Source: Stomorhina lunata
Lineage: Eukaryota; Arthropoda; Insecta; Diptera; Rhiniidae
NCBI GenBank assembly: GCA_933228675.1
Contig: OW121743.1
Coordinates: 88,072,768-88,136,767 of the forward strand
DNA length: 64,000 nt
Reading direction: 5' to 3'
Below the pieces are notes generated by a model. The model was not told the DNA's origin. It saw only the letters and a program-made list of their open reading frames with translations, and did no database searches. How positions within the stretch are numbered: position 1 is the stretch's first letter; each line of letters begins with the position of its first letter. Below, piece after piece: positions 35,746-47,860 of the stretch. Position numbers and translations under genes: made by a program.

Positions 35746-37155
35746 TCAACGATTTTTTGCAATAATTTTTTTTGCCCGGGAAACTCTAATTCACACACAT
35801 TTATTGCATGCTTAAATGCCTCACAGGAAAACACAGACTATGAATGAATAAATGTATTCGCTTGTGTAAAAATGTCTGTACGACAAATTAAAAATCTACA
35901 TACACACCAATGAGCTTTCCTTCCAGCAACAACAATACCAACAACTACAACAGCAATAGCAATAATAACGGTTACAGCTCCCCTATAAGCTAAAGAAAAA
36001 AGTCAAGTATTTTGCACCTGTTTAAAAGCCACGTTTCATTTGCATTTTATGATCATAAAAATAAAATACAAATAAAAAAAATCGGTCTGCATACCTGAGA
36101 GAATATTTAAAAGAGTTATACCGGAATGTGAATATGTGAAAACACATACAAACATAGATTATAGGAAACACATATTTACATACATATGTGTATGAGATGT
36201 ATGTGAAGAATGTATAGGAATGTAGCAGAAGAATGTGTTTCTCTGGATGTTCGTTGGAATGAATTCTATATGGCTTTCAAAGTCATGAATATTATACATA
36301 TTTGTGTTGACACACTAACACTTTAATATGTATGAAACTATGCGAATATCTTTTGTATGAAAGGGGGTAGATATTGTTCTACATATAGTTGAAATCTATA
36401 GACCCAGAGGGAAAATTTTTAAAGCTCACAAATGGGACATGCGATTAGTTTTCATTTAAAGGTATTCCAAAGACATACTTGCCTTCTAAAAACAAGGCAA
36501 ATATATATTTTCTTTTTGAACAGTTAACAGTATTTAAACAGCCAGTCTAACTAACGTAATCATAACAAAGACCACTTGCAGGTTTCTATTAAAACTGAAA
36601 GTAAAATATATATTTATTATCCAGGAGAATGTCCAGGCCTTACCACTCATTACAGTTATTGGCAAATGGTATTACGTTCGTAATGCATAATCTAGTCAAT
36701 TCACTTTTTCCATAACTTTTTCCTAATGGGTCTTTTGGAAAACATTAAAAAAACTCAACACAACTTTAATTTGTTAAAAACTTTAAGGAAACATGAATAT
36801 TAAAACCATAAAAAATGTATATACTAAACTTTGTATTAGTTGTTTTTTAGTACAAGCTGGTTTAAAACATTGCAAAAAATTTGTAATCGGGTTTATGTTT
36901 TAAAAAAAAAGTTTATAAATTTTAACTATTTAAGAGCTGTTATACAAACAACTGGATTATAAAGGAACTACTAACATGAATATAAAAATTATGGGATTTA
37001 CGAGTTGAGAAATTAGTTTTAGGGAACAATTTTTATAAAGTCATAAAAATTTGTTGCAAATATAAATATGTAAAAATATGTATTAGCTTTCTTTTTTTAG
37101 TATTAAAAGGGTTTAAAATATTATATAAATGTATAAAATAGGTAATTAAAATAAG
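35746..37155. other. AT-rich sequence without recognised gene
   Basis: Mixed sequence with a CAACAACAATACCAACAACT triplet-like run near 35924-35970 and CATACATATGTG dinucleotide-like patches near 36140-36200. No gene, RNA or tandem period is recognised. Confidence 0.5.
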
Positions 37156-37975
37156 TAAGAAAGTATTTAGTCGGATAAGTTCGACCATATGATACCCTAC
37201 ACCGCTGAGTACAAATTTCTTTAATATTTGTATTTAATGCATAAAGGCATATATTCGCTAAATGTGTATACCCTTCACCACCATAGGTGGAAAGGGTATT
37301 ATAAGTTTGTGCTGATGTATGTAACGCATAGATATATTTGTCTTAGACCCATCTTTTAGTATACCAATAGGATAAGAATAACTTTCTGAGTCGATTTAGC
37401 GATGTCCGTCCGTCCGTCTGGCTGGTTGACTGGACCCCCATGTAAACCTTGTAATCAAACTACAGGTCTCAATTCTAAAGATAATCTTACGAAATTTGGC
37501 ACAGATCATTTTTTTTTTTTGATAATGGGACCATGGTCAATGGACAATTATTTATGGTACCTCCCATAGGTAACACTTCCCGAAATTGGCCACAAAAATC
37601 AATATTTTTTCATGAAATTTAAAACAAATACTGCTTATGTAAACCAAAATCACTGCACCAAAATTGACTTAAACTCTCGTAAATCGAAGAAAATGAGAAT
37701 TTTAAGTTTATTTTTTGCACACATAATTTTTGTAACAACTGTAATCAATTTAACAAATTTTGAGATAATCGGTCCACATTTGACCCTAGCTCTCAGATAA
37801 GTCCAAATGGCGAAAACAGCTTAAATGTATAAGTTTTGAGAATATGTTTGTACTATGGCAAAATTTAGCAAATATTCCTCTTTATACAGGAAACAGAACA
37901 CCTTTGACCTTACCGGTGAAGGGAATCGTATGGTCAGGCTTGACCGACTATAGCACTTTCTTACTTGTTTATCAT
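37156..37975 (+). mobile_element. mini-me/DINE-1-like element with both ends
   Basis: It begins AAGTAAGAAAGTATTTAGTC, GGATAAGTTCGACCATATGA and TACCCTACACC. It ends TCGTATGGTCAGGCTTGACC, GACTATAGCACTTTC and TTACTTGTTT, which is the inverted form of the start over about 50 bases with mismatches. The end contains the hairpin GGTCA-GGCT-TGACC. Inside are GGGTATTATAAGTTTGTGCT, GTAACGCATAGATATA, GATGTCCGTCCGTCCGTCTG and CACTTCCCGAAATTGG, standard pieces of dipteran mini-me elements. Non-coding; the short frame at 37612-37800 is not a gene. Confidence 0.85.
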
Positions 37976-38158
37976 ACTAATATCTTCTCAATTTCGTCAT
38001 TGGGTCTTTCTTAATTTCACATTTACTAGCGTTTTGGGTCACGCAGATGCGTCTGTTTAACAAACATTTACGATCAGATTAATTGTCTTTCCCTACTTAG
38101 CATCAAGACAACCGATAATAAAAAAAGGTTTATTCTTAAATTGAGATTCATTTGAAAA

Positions 38159-38412
38159 TTAGTCTACTTTCACACCAGTCAGGTTTGGCTCATCAGGTCT
38201 TGAGTCTGTATGAGAAAAAACTCGCTGAATTGAAATTGATGCAAACTTGACCGTACTATCAAATTTACGAAAATTTTCAAAATTTGTATTAAATTTAAGT
38301 AAAGTAAAAAAAATGATAAACAAAATGTTCGTGTGTAAACGTAAATGCAGTTTCAAAAGAAGTTTGAAGAAAAACTGATTAAGTAAACCTGGTGTGTGTG
38401 AAACAGCACTAA
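38159..38412. mobile_element. 254-bp MITE-like element, hAT-like ends
   Basis: The left end TTAGTCTACTTTCACACCAG continues with TCAGGTTTGGCTCATCAG. The reverse complement of the right end is TTAGTGCTGTTTCACACACA followed by CCAGGTTTACTTAATCAG. The imperfect inverted repeat is about 38 bp. The ends resemble CAGTGCTGTTTCACA-type hAT termini, which is inference. No target duplication is clear. A 90-codon minus-strand frame spans it but shows no domain. Confidence 0.5.
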
Positions 38413-38499
38413 ACATATTTTCAAAAGTCAAATGTTTAATACTAATTTAAACATCATTTGAAAAAAATGTAATATCGTTCTTAGCAAAAAGAGGAGTTT

Positions 38500-38935
38500 G
38501 TTCCAAATTATGAAATGTCTTTATGCTCAAATTATTTTCAAACCTCATTCTAAAATCTTGCAAGTCAAAACAAAAAATGACCTGAATAGGTCAATCTCAT
38601 AGGTGTCATATTCCAGGATTACACTAGACCACACAAATCCTAAATCGCCAAAAACTTGGCTGGAAACTTTTGATGCATCCACCATATAGCCCTGACCTTG
38701 CGCCATACATCAGATACTACCATCTTTTTCAAAATTTGCAGAATTCGCGAAACCTTTAAACTTTTTAAGTTAATGCCTCTATAAAAAGTCACTCGGTTCC
38801 GTTTTTCATAAAAAAAAAACTTGAAGTTTTATGAACGTGGAATCATGAATTTGCCATAAAGATGACAAAAAATCATCGAGCAAATTAAATATATGAACTT
38901 GATTAAAGTTTACTTCTAAGAAAATTGTCTTATTT
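38500..38935 (+). pseudogene. mariner transposase C-terminal relic
   Basis: Reading through stops and frameshifts, the plus strand encodes pieces of the mariner DD34D catalytic domain. First comes NLIGVIFQDYTRPHKS near 38597-38645, with the QDNARPH-type block holding the second catalytic Asp. Next is GWKLLMHPPYSPDLAP near 38661-38708, with the third Asp. Then YHLFQNLQNS follows near 38720, and finally FYERGIMNLP, QKIIEQ and KYM near 38828-38895, the family's usual C-terminus. At least four stops and several frame changes are present, so it is long dead. Upstream sequence from 38500 is only weakly alignable. Inverted ends are not visible. It belongs to a different lineage from the transposon at 11119-11993. 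Confidence 0.88.
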
Positions 38936-39174
38936 GCTCTCATCCTACTCAACATCCACTTTTCTAAAATAGCCCAGATTTAGCAATGTTATCTCCATTA
39001 AATTTTTGCTATGGTATGGTTAAGGAAGAACATAATTTGATAAAGCCTCACCTTACCTTGAGTGTTATATGTTAAGCAATTATTGAGGAGGAGGACTGTT
39101 TAACATACAAACAAGTATGAAAGTGCTATAGTCGATCAAGCCCAACCATTAATACCCACTAACCATTAATACTC

Positions 39175-40685
39175 ACACTAAGTTCAAATTTTTTTATAAA
39201 AAATTTTTCTATAGAAAAATTTTTTATCAAAAATTTTTTTATAAAAAATTTTTTTATCAAAAATTTTCTATAGAAAATTTTTTTATCAAAAATTTTTCTA
39301 TTGAAAATTTTTTTATCAAAAATTTTTCTATAGAAAATTTTTTTTATCAAAAATTTTTCTATAGAAATTTTTTTTATCAAAAATTTTTTTATCAAAAATT
39401 TTTCTATAGAAAATTTTTTTGTCAAAAATTTTTCTATAGAAAATTTTTTTATCAAAAATTTTTCTATAAAAAATTTTTTCATCAAAAATTTTTCGATAGA
39501 AAATCTTTTTATCAAAAATTTTCTATAGAACATTTTTTTATCAAAAATTTTAATATAGAAAATGTTTTTATCAAAAATTCTAATATAGAAAATTTTTTTA
39601 TCAAAAATTTTTCTGTTGAAGATTTGAAAATTTTTTAATATAAAAATATTTTTATTGAAAAATTTTACAGACAAATATTTTTATTGAATTTTTTTTTTAT
39701 CACAAATTTTTCTGTAGAAATATTTTTTTTATCAAAAATTTTTCTATAGAAAATTTTTTTATCAAAAAATTTTCAATAGAAAATTTTTTATCAAAAATTT
39801 TTCTATAGAAAATTTTTTTATCAAAAATTTTTCTATAGAAAATTTTTTTATCAAAAATTTTTCTATAGAAAATTTTTTTATCAAAAATTTTTCTATAGAA
39901 AATTTTTTTATCAAAAATTTTTCTATAGAAAATTTTTTTATCAAAAATTTTTCTATAGAAAATTTTTTTATCAAAAATTTTTCTATAGAAAAGTTGTTTT
40001 TCAAAAATTTTTTATAGAAAATTTGTTTTATAAAAAATTTGAATATAGAAAAATTTTTTATCAAAAATTTTAATATAGAAAATTTTTTTATCAAAAATTT
40101 TTCTATAGAAAATTTTTTTATCAAAAATTTTTCTATAGAAAATTTTTTTATCAAAAATTTTTCTATAGAAACTTTTTTTATCAAAAATTTTTCTAAATAA
40201 AATTTCTTTATCAAAAATGTTTCTATAGAAAATTTTTTTATGAAAAATTTTTCTATAGAAAAAATTTTATATAGAAAATTTTTCTATATAAAATTTTTTT
40301 ATCAAAAATTTTTCCATAGAAAATTTTTTTATCGAAAATTTTTGTATAGAAAATGAATTTTTCTATAGAAATTGAAGATTTAAAAATTTTTTGATATTAA
40401 AATATTTTTATCGAAAAATTTTACAGAAAAATGTTTTTAACGAAAAATTTTTTTTTATCGAAAAATTTTTCTATCGAAAATTGTTTTTATTAAAATTTTT
40501 CTTTATACAATTTTTAGATAGAAAATTTTTTTATCAAAAATTTTTCTAAAGAAGATTTGAAAATTGTTCGATATAAAAATATTTTTATCGAAAAATTTTA
40601 CAGGAAAATATTTTTATCGAAAAATTTTCTATAAAATATAATTTTGATCGAACAATTCTCCAAAGAAAACTAATTTTATTTAAAA
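39175..40685 (-). repeat. Family B minisatellite, minus orientation
   Basis: The plus-strand unit is AAAATTTTTTTATCAAAAAT plus TTTTCTATAG, 30 bp, almost invariant at 39780-39980 and 40070-40170. Minus-strand frames of 171 codons (39159-39674) and 150 codons (39762-40214) repeat IEKFLIKKFS and are products of the 30-bp period. Confidence 0.93.
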
Positions 40686-40689
40686 TTTT

Positions 40690-40955
40690 TCATTAAAAGT
40701 TTTACTGTAGTATATTGCACTAAGATCCCAATTTATTACAATTATTTATTATTGTCATAAATAATTTTTTGATAAAACAAGAAATGTTGGTGGGGAAAAT
40801 TTCCTCGATGCGTTTCGATGGTTGGTTAGGCCATCTCATCAGGAGGCTTATGCCTAATTCTAGACAGAGCGAAAACCAGACATTATACATTATTTGAGGG
40901 ACAGAATAAATACGAATTATTATTGTGTCCAACAAATATCAACATAAAGCGAATT
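40690..40955 (+). repeat. Dispersed module N, copy 2
   Basis: TATATTGCACTAAGATCCCA, CTCGATGCGTTTCGATGG, TTGGTTAGGCCATCTCATCA and AACAAATATCAACATAAAGC match copy 1 at 34111-34415. It lies between the family B array and the bridge leading to the terminal module. Confidence 0.85.
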
Positions 40956-41255
40956 TTTCTATGAAAAAATTTTTGGATCGAAAATATCTACAAAAAAATA
41001 TAAAAACCTAAAATTGTTTAATATTAGAATTTGTTTCTGTTTTGAAAAATACTCAAAATGTTTATTAAAATAATAGTGTCGTGGCAACAATGTTCCAGAT
41101 TATATTCCTTTGTTCTCTCAAACCCTATATTTTGTTGCTATAAATTGTATTTTGATTTGGTTCTTGCCTATTTTGTTTTTGTCTTTTCTTTAACAAAGCA
41201 GCACCAACCAACTCTGCTAACATCCAAATTCTAATCCTGAATGATTTTAATACTC

Positions 41256-41350
41256 ATTTTCACGAGTTATATTAATGATCGTGGTATTTACGAAAATTAA
41301 AAAAAAAATCATCGGCTTCTGGTGGTATGGGCTGCCAACTCCCGATTATA
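41256..41350 (-). repeat. Conserved terminal module, copy 3
   Basis: The plus strand reads TCACGAGTTATATTAATGAT, CGTGGTATTTACGAAAATTA, TCATCGGC and CTGGTGGTATGGGCTGCC, the reverse complement of the modules at 48-190 and 21420-21545. Homology ends near 41350 (CCGATTATAA). Confidence 0.88.
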
Positions 41351-43425
41351 AAAAATTGTGTAGGTAGTATGTGCCTGAGCGTTACTTGTCTTTAAAAAAA
41401 AGTAATCAAACATATAATCAATTGTTTTGAATAGTTTATGGAGTACTTTCTTTAATAATTATCCATTTGTAAGTATCTGCCACTTTCTAGAAATTTCGCT
41501 TGATTGTCATCTCTTTTTAATATAAGTTAAGGAAATATTCTAGTTTATACCCTTTACAGTCCCTTAGTAATCCAACAGATAGTCACTTGTTTTAAAAGGA
41601 TTATACGCAATTTTTTTAATCAAACTTTAAGGATATCTAATACATAATGATAACATACACTAAATTATAATTCTGTAAAGTTGAGTAGACATACATCCAC
41701 TCAACTGACCCTTTGTAATCTATTAAGTGTACACTGTAGAAACCTGTCATTATTTTAATTTAATACATATTCTTAAAGACTTCCAAATTAAATTTTAAAT
41801 TAAAACAATTGTAAAGATTTTCTTTTTCGATTGTTTATGTTTCCTGTTTTCTTTTCACACTTTAAATGTTTGTGAAGGTTTTGTTTGTTGCAGTTGCTGT
41901 TGATGTTGCAACAACAAAAGCTCCACAAAATAACTATTACTGAGTAAATGAATGAACAAAAAAAAAAACAAAACTTTGTAAACAAAAGAAAAATTTATTA
42001 AATAAAAAACTATAAAATAAAGCATGTTTGTGCATGAAACTCAAAAGCGAAAAAAGTAGAGAAATTGGAAAATAAAAAACAAACTTTCATGCACAAAAAC
42101 TGAGTGCAACTTATGGCAAGTAAAACTTTATTTTCTTATTGTTTTCTATTATATATTGTTAGTGTAATTGTTGTTGTAGCAACAAAGACGGAGGGTTTAG
42201 AGAGGTGGTTAAAATGGGCCTGTTGGTAGTCTACTCCTATTCTAAATTTACGGCTATCATTAGATTCACAGGACAAGAAGGTTTTTTATACTTATGGAAG
42301 GTCTTCTATACTTATGGAAGGTCTTAAAGAGTATCCACAAAAGAGCCTTTTTAAATAAAGGTTTCTCTAAGGCATTCATTAGTATAAGTTTTTTGAAAAG
42401 AAGACCTATGACTTTTAGAGGGGTTTAAAAAAAAAATTGTATTTGTCTTTCTAAATATATTTTTTTTAAATAGGGTTTTACTTTTTAAAAGGCGTCAAAA
42501 CTCCAAGCCTTAATTTAATCCCCCTGTAAAACTTAAGGTGTAAGTGTATGTATCCGTATCCCTTGAAGTGCATGTGTAAAAGTGTTCATTCAGTGCAGGT
42601 AATTTAATGACTTTAGAACTTTGCAACAACTTTTAGTTTTTTTCTTGTTCCAACTTTTTCTGAGTTGTTTTTTCTCTCTATATTTTCACTATTTTTATTA
42701 TTACTATTATTTTTAAATATTTATTTTAGTTGTTGTAAGAAAACATCTGCTGTAAGTTTTCCTTTTTTAATTTCTTTTATATTCCTGATAGTTTGTTAGC
42801 AGCAAATGTTGAATTTTTGTTTATTGCCATTAAAATGCAGGCGGCTGCATGTTTGTGCTTGTCTTTTTTTTTTGTCGTAATGTTACATTATCAGAAACAT
42901 TGAAGAAAAAAAGCTAGAAAAGGAAAAGTTTTACAGGGAATTTTGTTACTGAATTGTACAAGAAGAAGATTTGTATGTCTTTCTAGTTCTTTGAATTGGA
43001 GTAGTAAAAAGGCTACAGTGGGGTAAAATGTTATTATTAGTGTTAACAAGACACAAGTTTTATATAGACTTGAGCTTTATAACGACTGGAGTTTCATGCC
43101 GACATGAGTTTGGCATCTGTCCCACTGTGCAGTTTTATTTATATGCCAAAGTCATTAATTTATTTCATTCATAGTCATAGCTGTCGCGTGTTGCAGAAAA
43201 TTTTCAAGTTGTGCAACAAATAAACACCGATATTTCTATTTATGATATGAAGGGAGCTACATTAGGCATTTCTGTAAAAACTCGAATGACTCAAAGAAAG
43301 ATGAAGTTTTTAGAGATTGATGGACTATTTCACAATAATGATACTTTAAGTGCGCATTGTTGCCAACGGGCAAAATATCAAAATAGTCTTCATAAATTTT
43401 GCTGTTCTTATTTTTTTTTTTTTTA
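41351..43425. other. AT-rich sequence without recognised gene
   Basis: Mixed sequence. A 19-base direct duplication TATACTTATGGAAGGTCTT occurs at about 42287 and 42307. TTTGTTGCA and TGCAACAAC near 41880-41920 form a loose inverted repeat. A 71-codon plus-strand frame at 43211-43426 has no domain and ends in a poly-Phe tract caused by a T run. It is not supported as a gene. Confidence 0.5.
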
Positions 43426-45720
43426 ATTAAGACTACCTATAAAAACAAGAAATTTTTTAAAATTTCCTCTAAAATTAAGAAATTTTTGAAAAATTTTCAA
43501 TAAAAATAAGAAATTTTTGAAAATTTTTCTATAAAAATAAGAAATTTTTGAAAAATTTCCTGTAAAAATAGGAAATTTTTGAAAACTTTTCCTATAAAAA
43601 TAAAAAATTTTTGAACAATTTATAAAAATAGGAAATTTGTGAAAAATTTCTGATAAAAATAGAAAATTTTTAAAAATTTTCTACAAAAATAGGAAATTTT
43701 AAAAAAATTTTCTATAAAAATAAGAAATTTTTGAAAAATTTCTTAAAAAAAATAAGAAATTTTTGAAAAATTTCTTAAAAAAATAAGAAATTTTTGAAAA
43801 ATTTCTTAAAAAAATAAGAAATTTTTGAAAAATTTCCTACAGAAATAAAAGTTTTTTGAAAAATTTCCTATAAAAATAGGAAATTTTTGAAAAATTTCCT
43901 ATAAAAATAGGAAATTTTTGAAAAATTTCCTATAAAAATAGGAAATTTTTGAAAAATTTCCTATAAAAATAGGAAATTTTTGAAAAATTTCCTATAAAAA
44001 TAGGAAATTTTTGAAAAATTTCCTATAAAAATAGGAAATTTTTGAAAAATTTCCTATAAAAATAGGAAATTTTTGAAAAATTTCCTATAAAAATAGGAAA
44101 TTTTTGAAAAATTTCCTATAAAAATAGGAAATTTTTGAAAAATTTCCTATAAAAATAGGAAATTTTTGAAAAAATTCCTATAAAAATAGGAAATTTTTGA
44201 AAAATTTCCTATAAAAATAGGAAATTTTTGAAAAATTTCCTATAAAAATAGAAAATTTTTTGAAAAATTTCCTATAAAAATAGGAAATTTTTGAAAAATT
44301 TCCTATAAAAATAGGAAATTTTTGAAAAATTTCCTATAAAAATAGGAAATTTTTGAAAAATTTCCTATAAAAATAGGAAATTTTTGAAAAATTTCCTATA
44401 AAAATAGGAAATTTTTGAAAAATTTCCTATAAAAATAGGAAATTTTTGAAAAATTTCCTATAAAAATAGGAAATTTTTGAAAAATTTCCTATAAAAATAG
44501 GAAATTTTTGAAAAATTTCCTATAAAAATAGGAAATTTTTGAAAAATTTCCTATAAAAATAGGAAATTTTTGAAAAATTTCCTATAAAAATAGGAAATTT
44601 TTGAAAAATTTCCTATAAAAATAGGAAATTTTTGAAAAATTTCCTATAAAAATAGGAAATTTTTGAAAAATTTCCTATAAAAATAGGAAATTTTTGAAAA
44701 ATTTCCTATAAAAATAGGAAATTTTTGAAAAATTTCCTATAAAAATAGGAAATTTTTGAAAAATTTCCTATAAAAATAGGAAATTTTTGAAAAATTTCCT
44801 ATAAAAATAGGAAATTTTTGAAAAATTTCCTATAAAAATAGGAAATTTTTGAAAAATTTCCTATAAAAATAGGAAATTTTTGAAAAATTTCCTATAAAAA
44901 TAGGAAATTTTTGAAAAATTTCCTATAAAAATAGGAAATTTTTGAAAAATTTCCTATAAAAATAGGAAATTTTTGAAAATTTTCCTATAAAAATAGAAAA
45001 TTTTTGAAAAATTTCCTATAAAAATAGGAAATTTTAGTAAAATTTCCTATAAAAATAGGAAATTTTTGAAAAATTTCCTATAAAAATAGAAAATTTTTGA
45101 AAAAAAATAGGAAATTTTTGAAAAATTGCCTATAAAAATAGGAAATTTTTGAAAAATTTCCTATAAAAATAGGAAATTTTTGAAAAATTTCCTATAAAAA
45201 TAGGAAATTTTTGAAAAATTTCCTATAAAAATAGGAAATTTTTGAAAAATTTCCTATAAAAATAAAAAAATGTTTAAATTTTTTTATAAAAATAAGAAAT
45301 GTTTCAAAAATTTCTTACAAAAATAAGAATTTTTTGAAAATTTTCCTAAAAAAAAAATAAGAAATTTTTGAAGGATTTCCTATAAAAATAAGAAATTTTA
45401 AAAAAATCCTGTAAAAAAAAGAAATTTTTTAAAATAAAATATAAAATTACCATAAAAATTTTTTTGGTCTTATGGAAAAACATAAATTTTTGAAAAATCT
45501 CCTATAGAAATAACAATTTTTTGAAAAAATTCCTATAAAAATATGAAATTTTCTATGAAAATAAAAATTTTTTTCAAAAATTTCTTGTAAAAATAAGAAA
45601 TTTTTGAAAATTTTGCTGTAAAAATAAGAAATTTTTGAAAATTTCCTATAAAAAAAATTTTAAGAAGATTCCTATTAATAAAAAAAGAAATTTTGAAAAA
45701 TTTTCTATAGAAATTTTAGA
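43426..45720 (+). repeat. Family A 31-bp AT minisatellite, array 3
   Basis: From about 43860 to 45260 the unit TTTCCTATAAAAATAGGAAA plus TTTTTGAAAAA repeats about 45 times with only a handful of changes. Edges before and after are degenerate (AAGAAA, TTTCTTAAAAAAA). The core is the same sub-family as array 1. Confidence 0.95.
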
Positions 45721-47860
45721 AATATTTTTGTCAAATTTCTTTTAAAATTCGTCTAATTCCAAGCAATTTTAAACTTTGGTCAGAACCCTTCCTTCCCTCT
45801 GCTTTGACTCCAATCATTTACATCAACCAAACAACAATGTCTGTTTCCAACTGCATAAATTGCAGACGACAGCTACAAGAGTGTAGGCTGGTACTTATTG
45901 TACCAGTTTACAAAGCTTTCAGTCTTTGTTTTTTCAGAAAGTTTTTGATGTGATTTAATTTGCAGAAGCTTTTGTTTTTTTTTGTTTCTTTTTTTTTTTT
46001 GAATAGTTTATGCTTTTATTAACAAAATTCTATTAAAGAAAGCAGGCGAATGCAGGAAAAAAACAGCTCATTTCTTTCTGCTGTTAAATGTCACTCACTT
46101 TTATAAGTCAGTCATTTGCAGACAGCGGCAGAGAAAACTCAGCAAAAACAAAAAGCACAGAAGAAAAACTATGAAACAGAGGAACAAATTTGTGAAATGA
46201 AAAAAAAAAAGATGTGAAGCTAAAAACTAAAGTTTTTAATTTAATGAGTTTGACAAATTTTTACACAGATTGTTGCTAATTACTTTAAAAGCCATGACCA
46301 GGCGGGGAAATTTTGCAAATGAAAAGAAAAAGTTTCAGGAACAAATTGAAAGGGGAAAGGCAAGGACTTATTTATAAGAGTTTTTTTTAAAGGAAGTAGT
46401 TAAAGGGAAATGTTTAAAAAAGAAGAAATTAGTTTAAAGTTGAAAGAAAAAATTAGCCAATATTAAGAGTCAATTGGGACGTATTAGTAATATTTTTTAT
46501 AGGGAATTAATTAAATATCAATTATACGTCTAACATATAATTGTAAACGAATTAATGAATAAAATACAATTTAAATTTCTTTCAAATCCCATAAATTCCA
46601 TCTTTTCTCTTTAAAAACTAAATATGTCAGAAATTTCCTTAACTGCCTTTAAGCCAAATAAATTAACAGTTATATTTCATTCCTGCTATTCTACCTCCAA
46701 ATGTTTAAAAACTAACTTTATAATTTAATGTCTTTTCTTTTGAAAAGGTGGGGTGGTTTCTTTGCCAGCAAATCGAAAATTTTGTTCACATTTTATTATG
46801 CAACTGTTAAGAAACAAATGTTGCACCATAAATGACATGTTCATTGAAAGTTTGTTGGCAGAGTTTCGTACACGTTTCCAATCTTGTTGCCAAGGCTACA
46901 AGCAAAGGAAAGATATTTCCAAAGTTCTTGGAGTATTTTCTTACAAATACATATTGATAAGAAGAAAAAAAGGAGTATAAAGCAAGAGTTTCATTCTAAG
47001 GACTTCAAAAAGTACTATGTAATAAATTTACTAAAACTACTAAAAAAAACACTCTTTATATAAAATGAACATTATAACGAATATTATAAAATTTTAAATT
47101 CTAAACGTAACAATTAGCGCCATCTATCGAGTACTTTTATAAACATATATAAATCCAAAACCTTAAAGACTATATAAATGGCTTATCTTCAATTTGATAA
47201 ACAACAAAAACAAATTGATTTTGATGATTGTTAAATACATACCCTATATGCAAAAATCAAAATTTTTCAAACGAAAAGTACAAATTTTGAACCTCACCAT
47301 CTCCGATTTCTATTAAATTTTGTATTTTCTCTTAGATCATATTAAACATTGTTATACCCATTGATCTTTGAGGATTTTCGCCCTTTCATTCAACCTTTGG
47401 GGCATCATGTTTATAATGAGCTAAAAAAATATTTTTTACAAAATGTTTTTAAAATTTCTTCAAAATGACATTTATTCCTTTTTGTTAGCTCTTTAATATA
47501 TATTGCAGTTCCCTTTTAATACGTCGCAGAAGTTCAGCAACAAACTTAGATGAATAGTTTCTGGCATAGAATTTTTTCCCCCAAAAACTCTTAAGAAAAC
47601 CACTGAAGTTATTATGAACTTTTCGTTAGTGAAACTGGCAGAAAAGTTTTAAATATTTGATAGATTTATGTGAAAAATGAAAATTTTTTTTTATAATAAA
47701 ACAATTTAAAGGATTAAATAAATATTAAAGGTTAATAATTGTAAGACACAGAAAATTCACAATAAGAAACCAATATTTAGGGAATAAGAAAATAATAAGG
47801 ATTTAAAAAGAAAATCTATAAAATTTTTAAATAAAATTTTTTCATTTTTAATTTAAAAAC
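45721..47860. other. AT-rich sequence without recognised gene
   Basis: Mixed sequence with less biased patches at 45775-45930 and 46750-46930. CTGGTAC-TTATT-GTACCAG at 45888-45906 is a perfect 7-bp stem. A 75-codon plus-strand frame at 46753-46980 contains no recognised domain; its start codon is GTG and the upstream context shows no convincing splice site, so I do not call it a gene. Confidence 0.5.

Larger units (their letters stand above)
39110..41350 (-). mobile_element. Probable complete Helitron-like element with minisatellite core
   Basis: Read on the minus strand, it starts with the conserved terminal module (41350-41256) and passes about 200 bases of bridge. It then contains module N (40955-40690) and a 1.5-kb family B array (40685-39175). 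It finishes with GGTTGGGCTTGATCGACTAT plus AGCACTTTCATACTTGTTT at 39110-39150, which matches the 3' end of the mini-me-like element at 37920-37973. A fixed 5' module, a tandem-repeat core and a 3' hairpin-like end are the layout of DINE-1/Helentron-type non-autonomous elements. It is not certain that the 3' end belongs to the same insertion. Confidence 0.6.

Noticed and set aside
39159..40214. 171- and 150-codon minus-strand frames
   Set aside because: Same 30-bp family B artefact; neither has a plausible start context or non-repeat domain.
43211..43426. 71-codon frame beginning QQINTDISIYDMKG
   Set aside because: No domain recognised and the end runs into a T tract; it is most likely chance.
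43860..45260. TATAAAAA in every 31-bp unit as a promoter array, or CTATAAAAATAG as MEF2/CArG sites
   Set aside because: The spacing between the flanking CTA/TAG or CC/GG is too long for those sites, and TATA strings are expected in such AT-rich DNA.
46753..46980. 75-codon frame with a Cys-containing, less biased composition
   Set aside because: No recognised domain, a GTG start, and no clear splice or promoter context. It could be an exon only if conservation data supported it.
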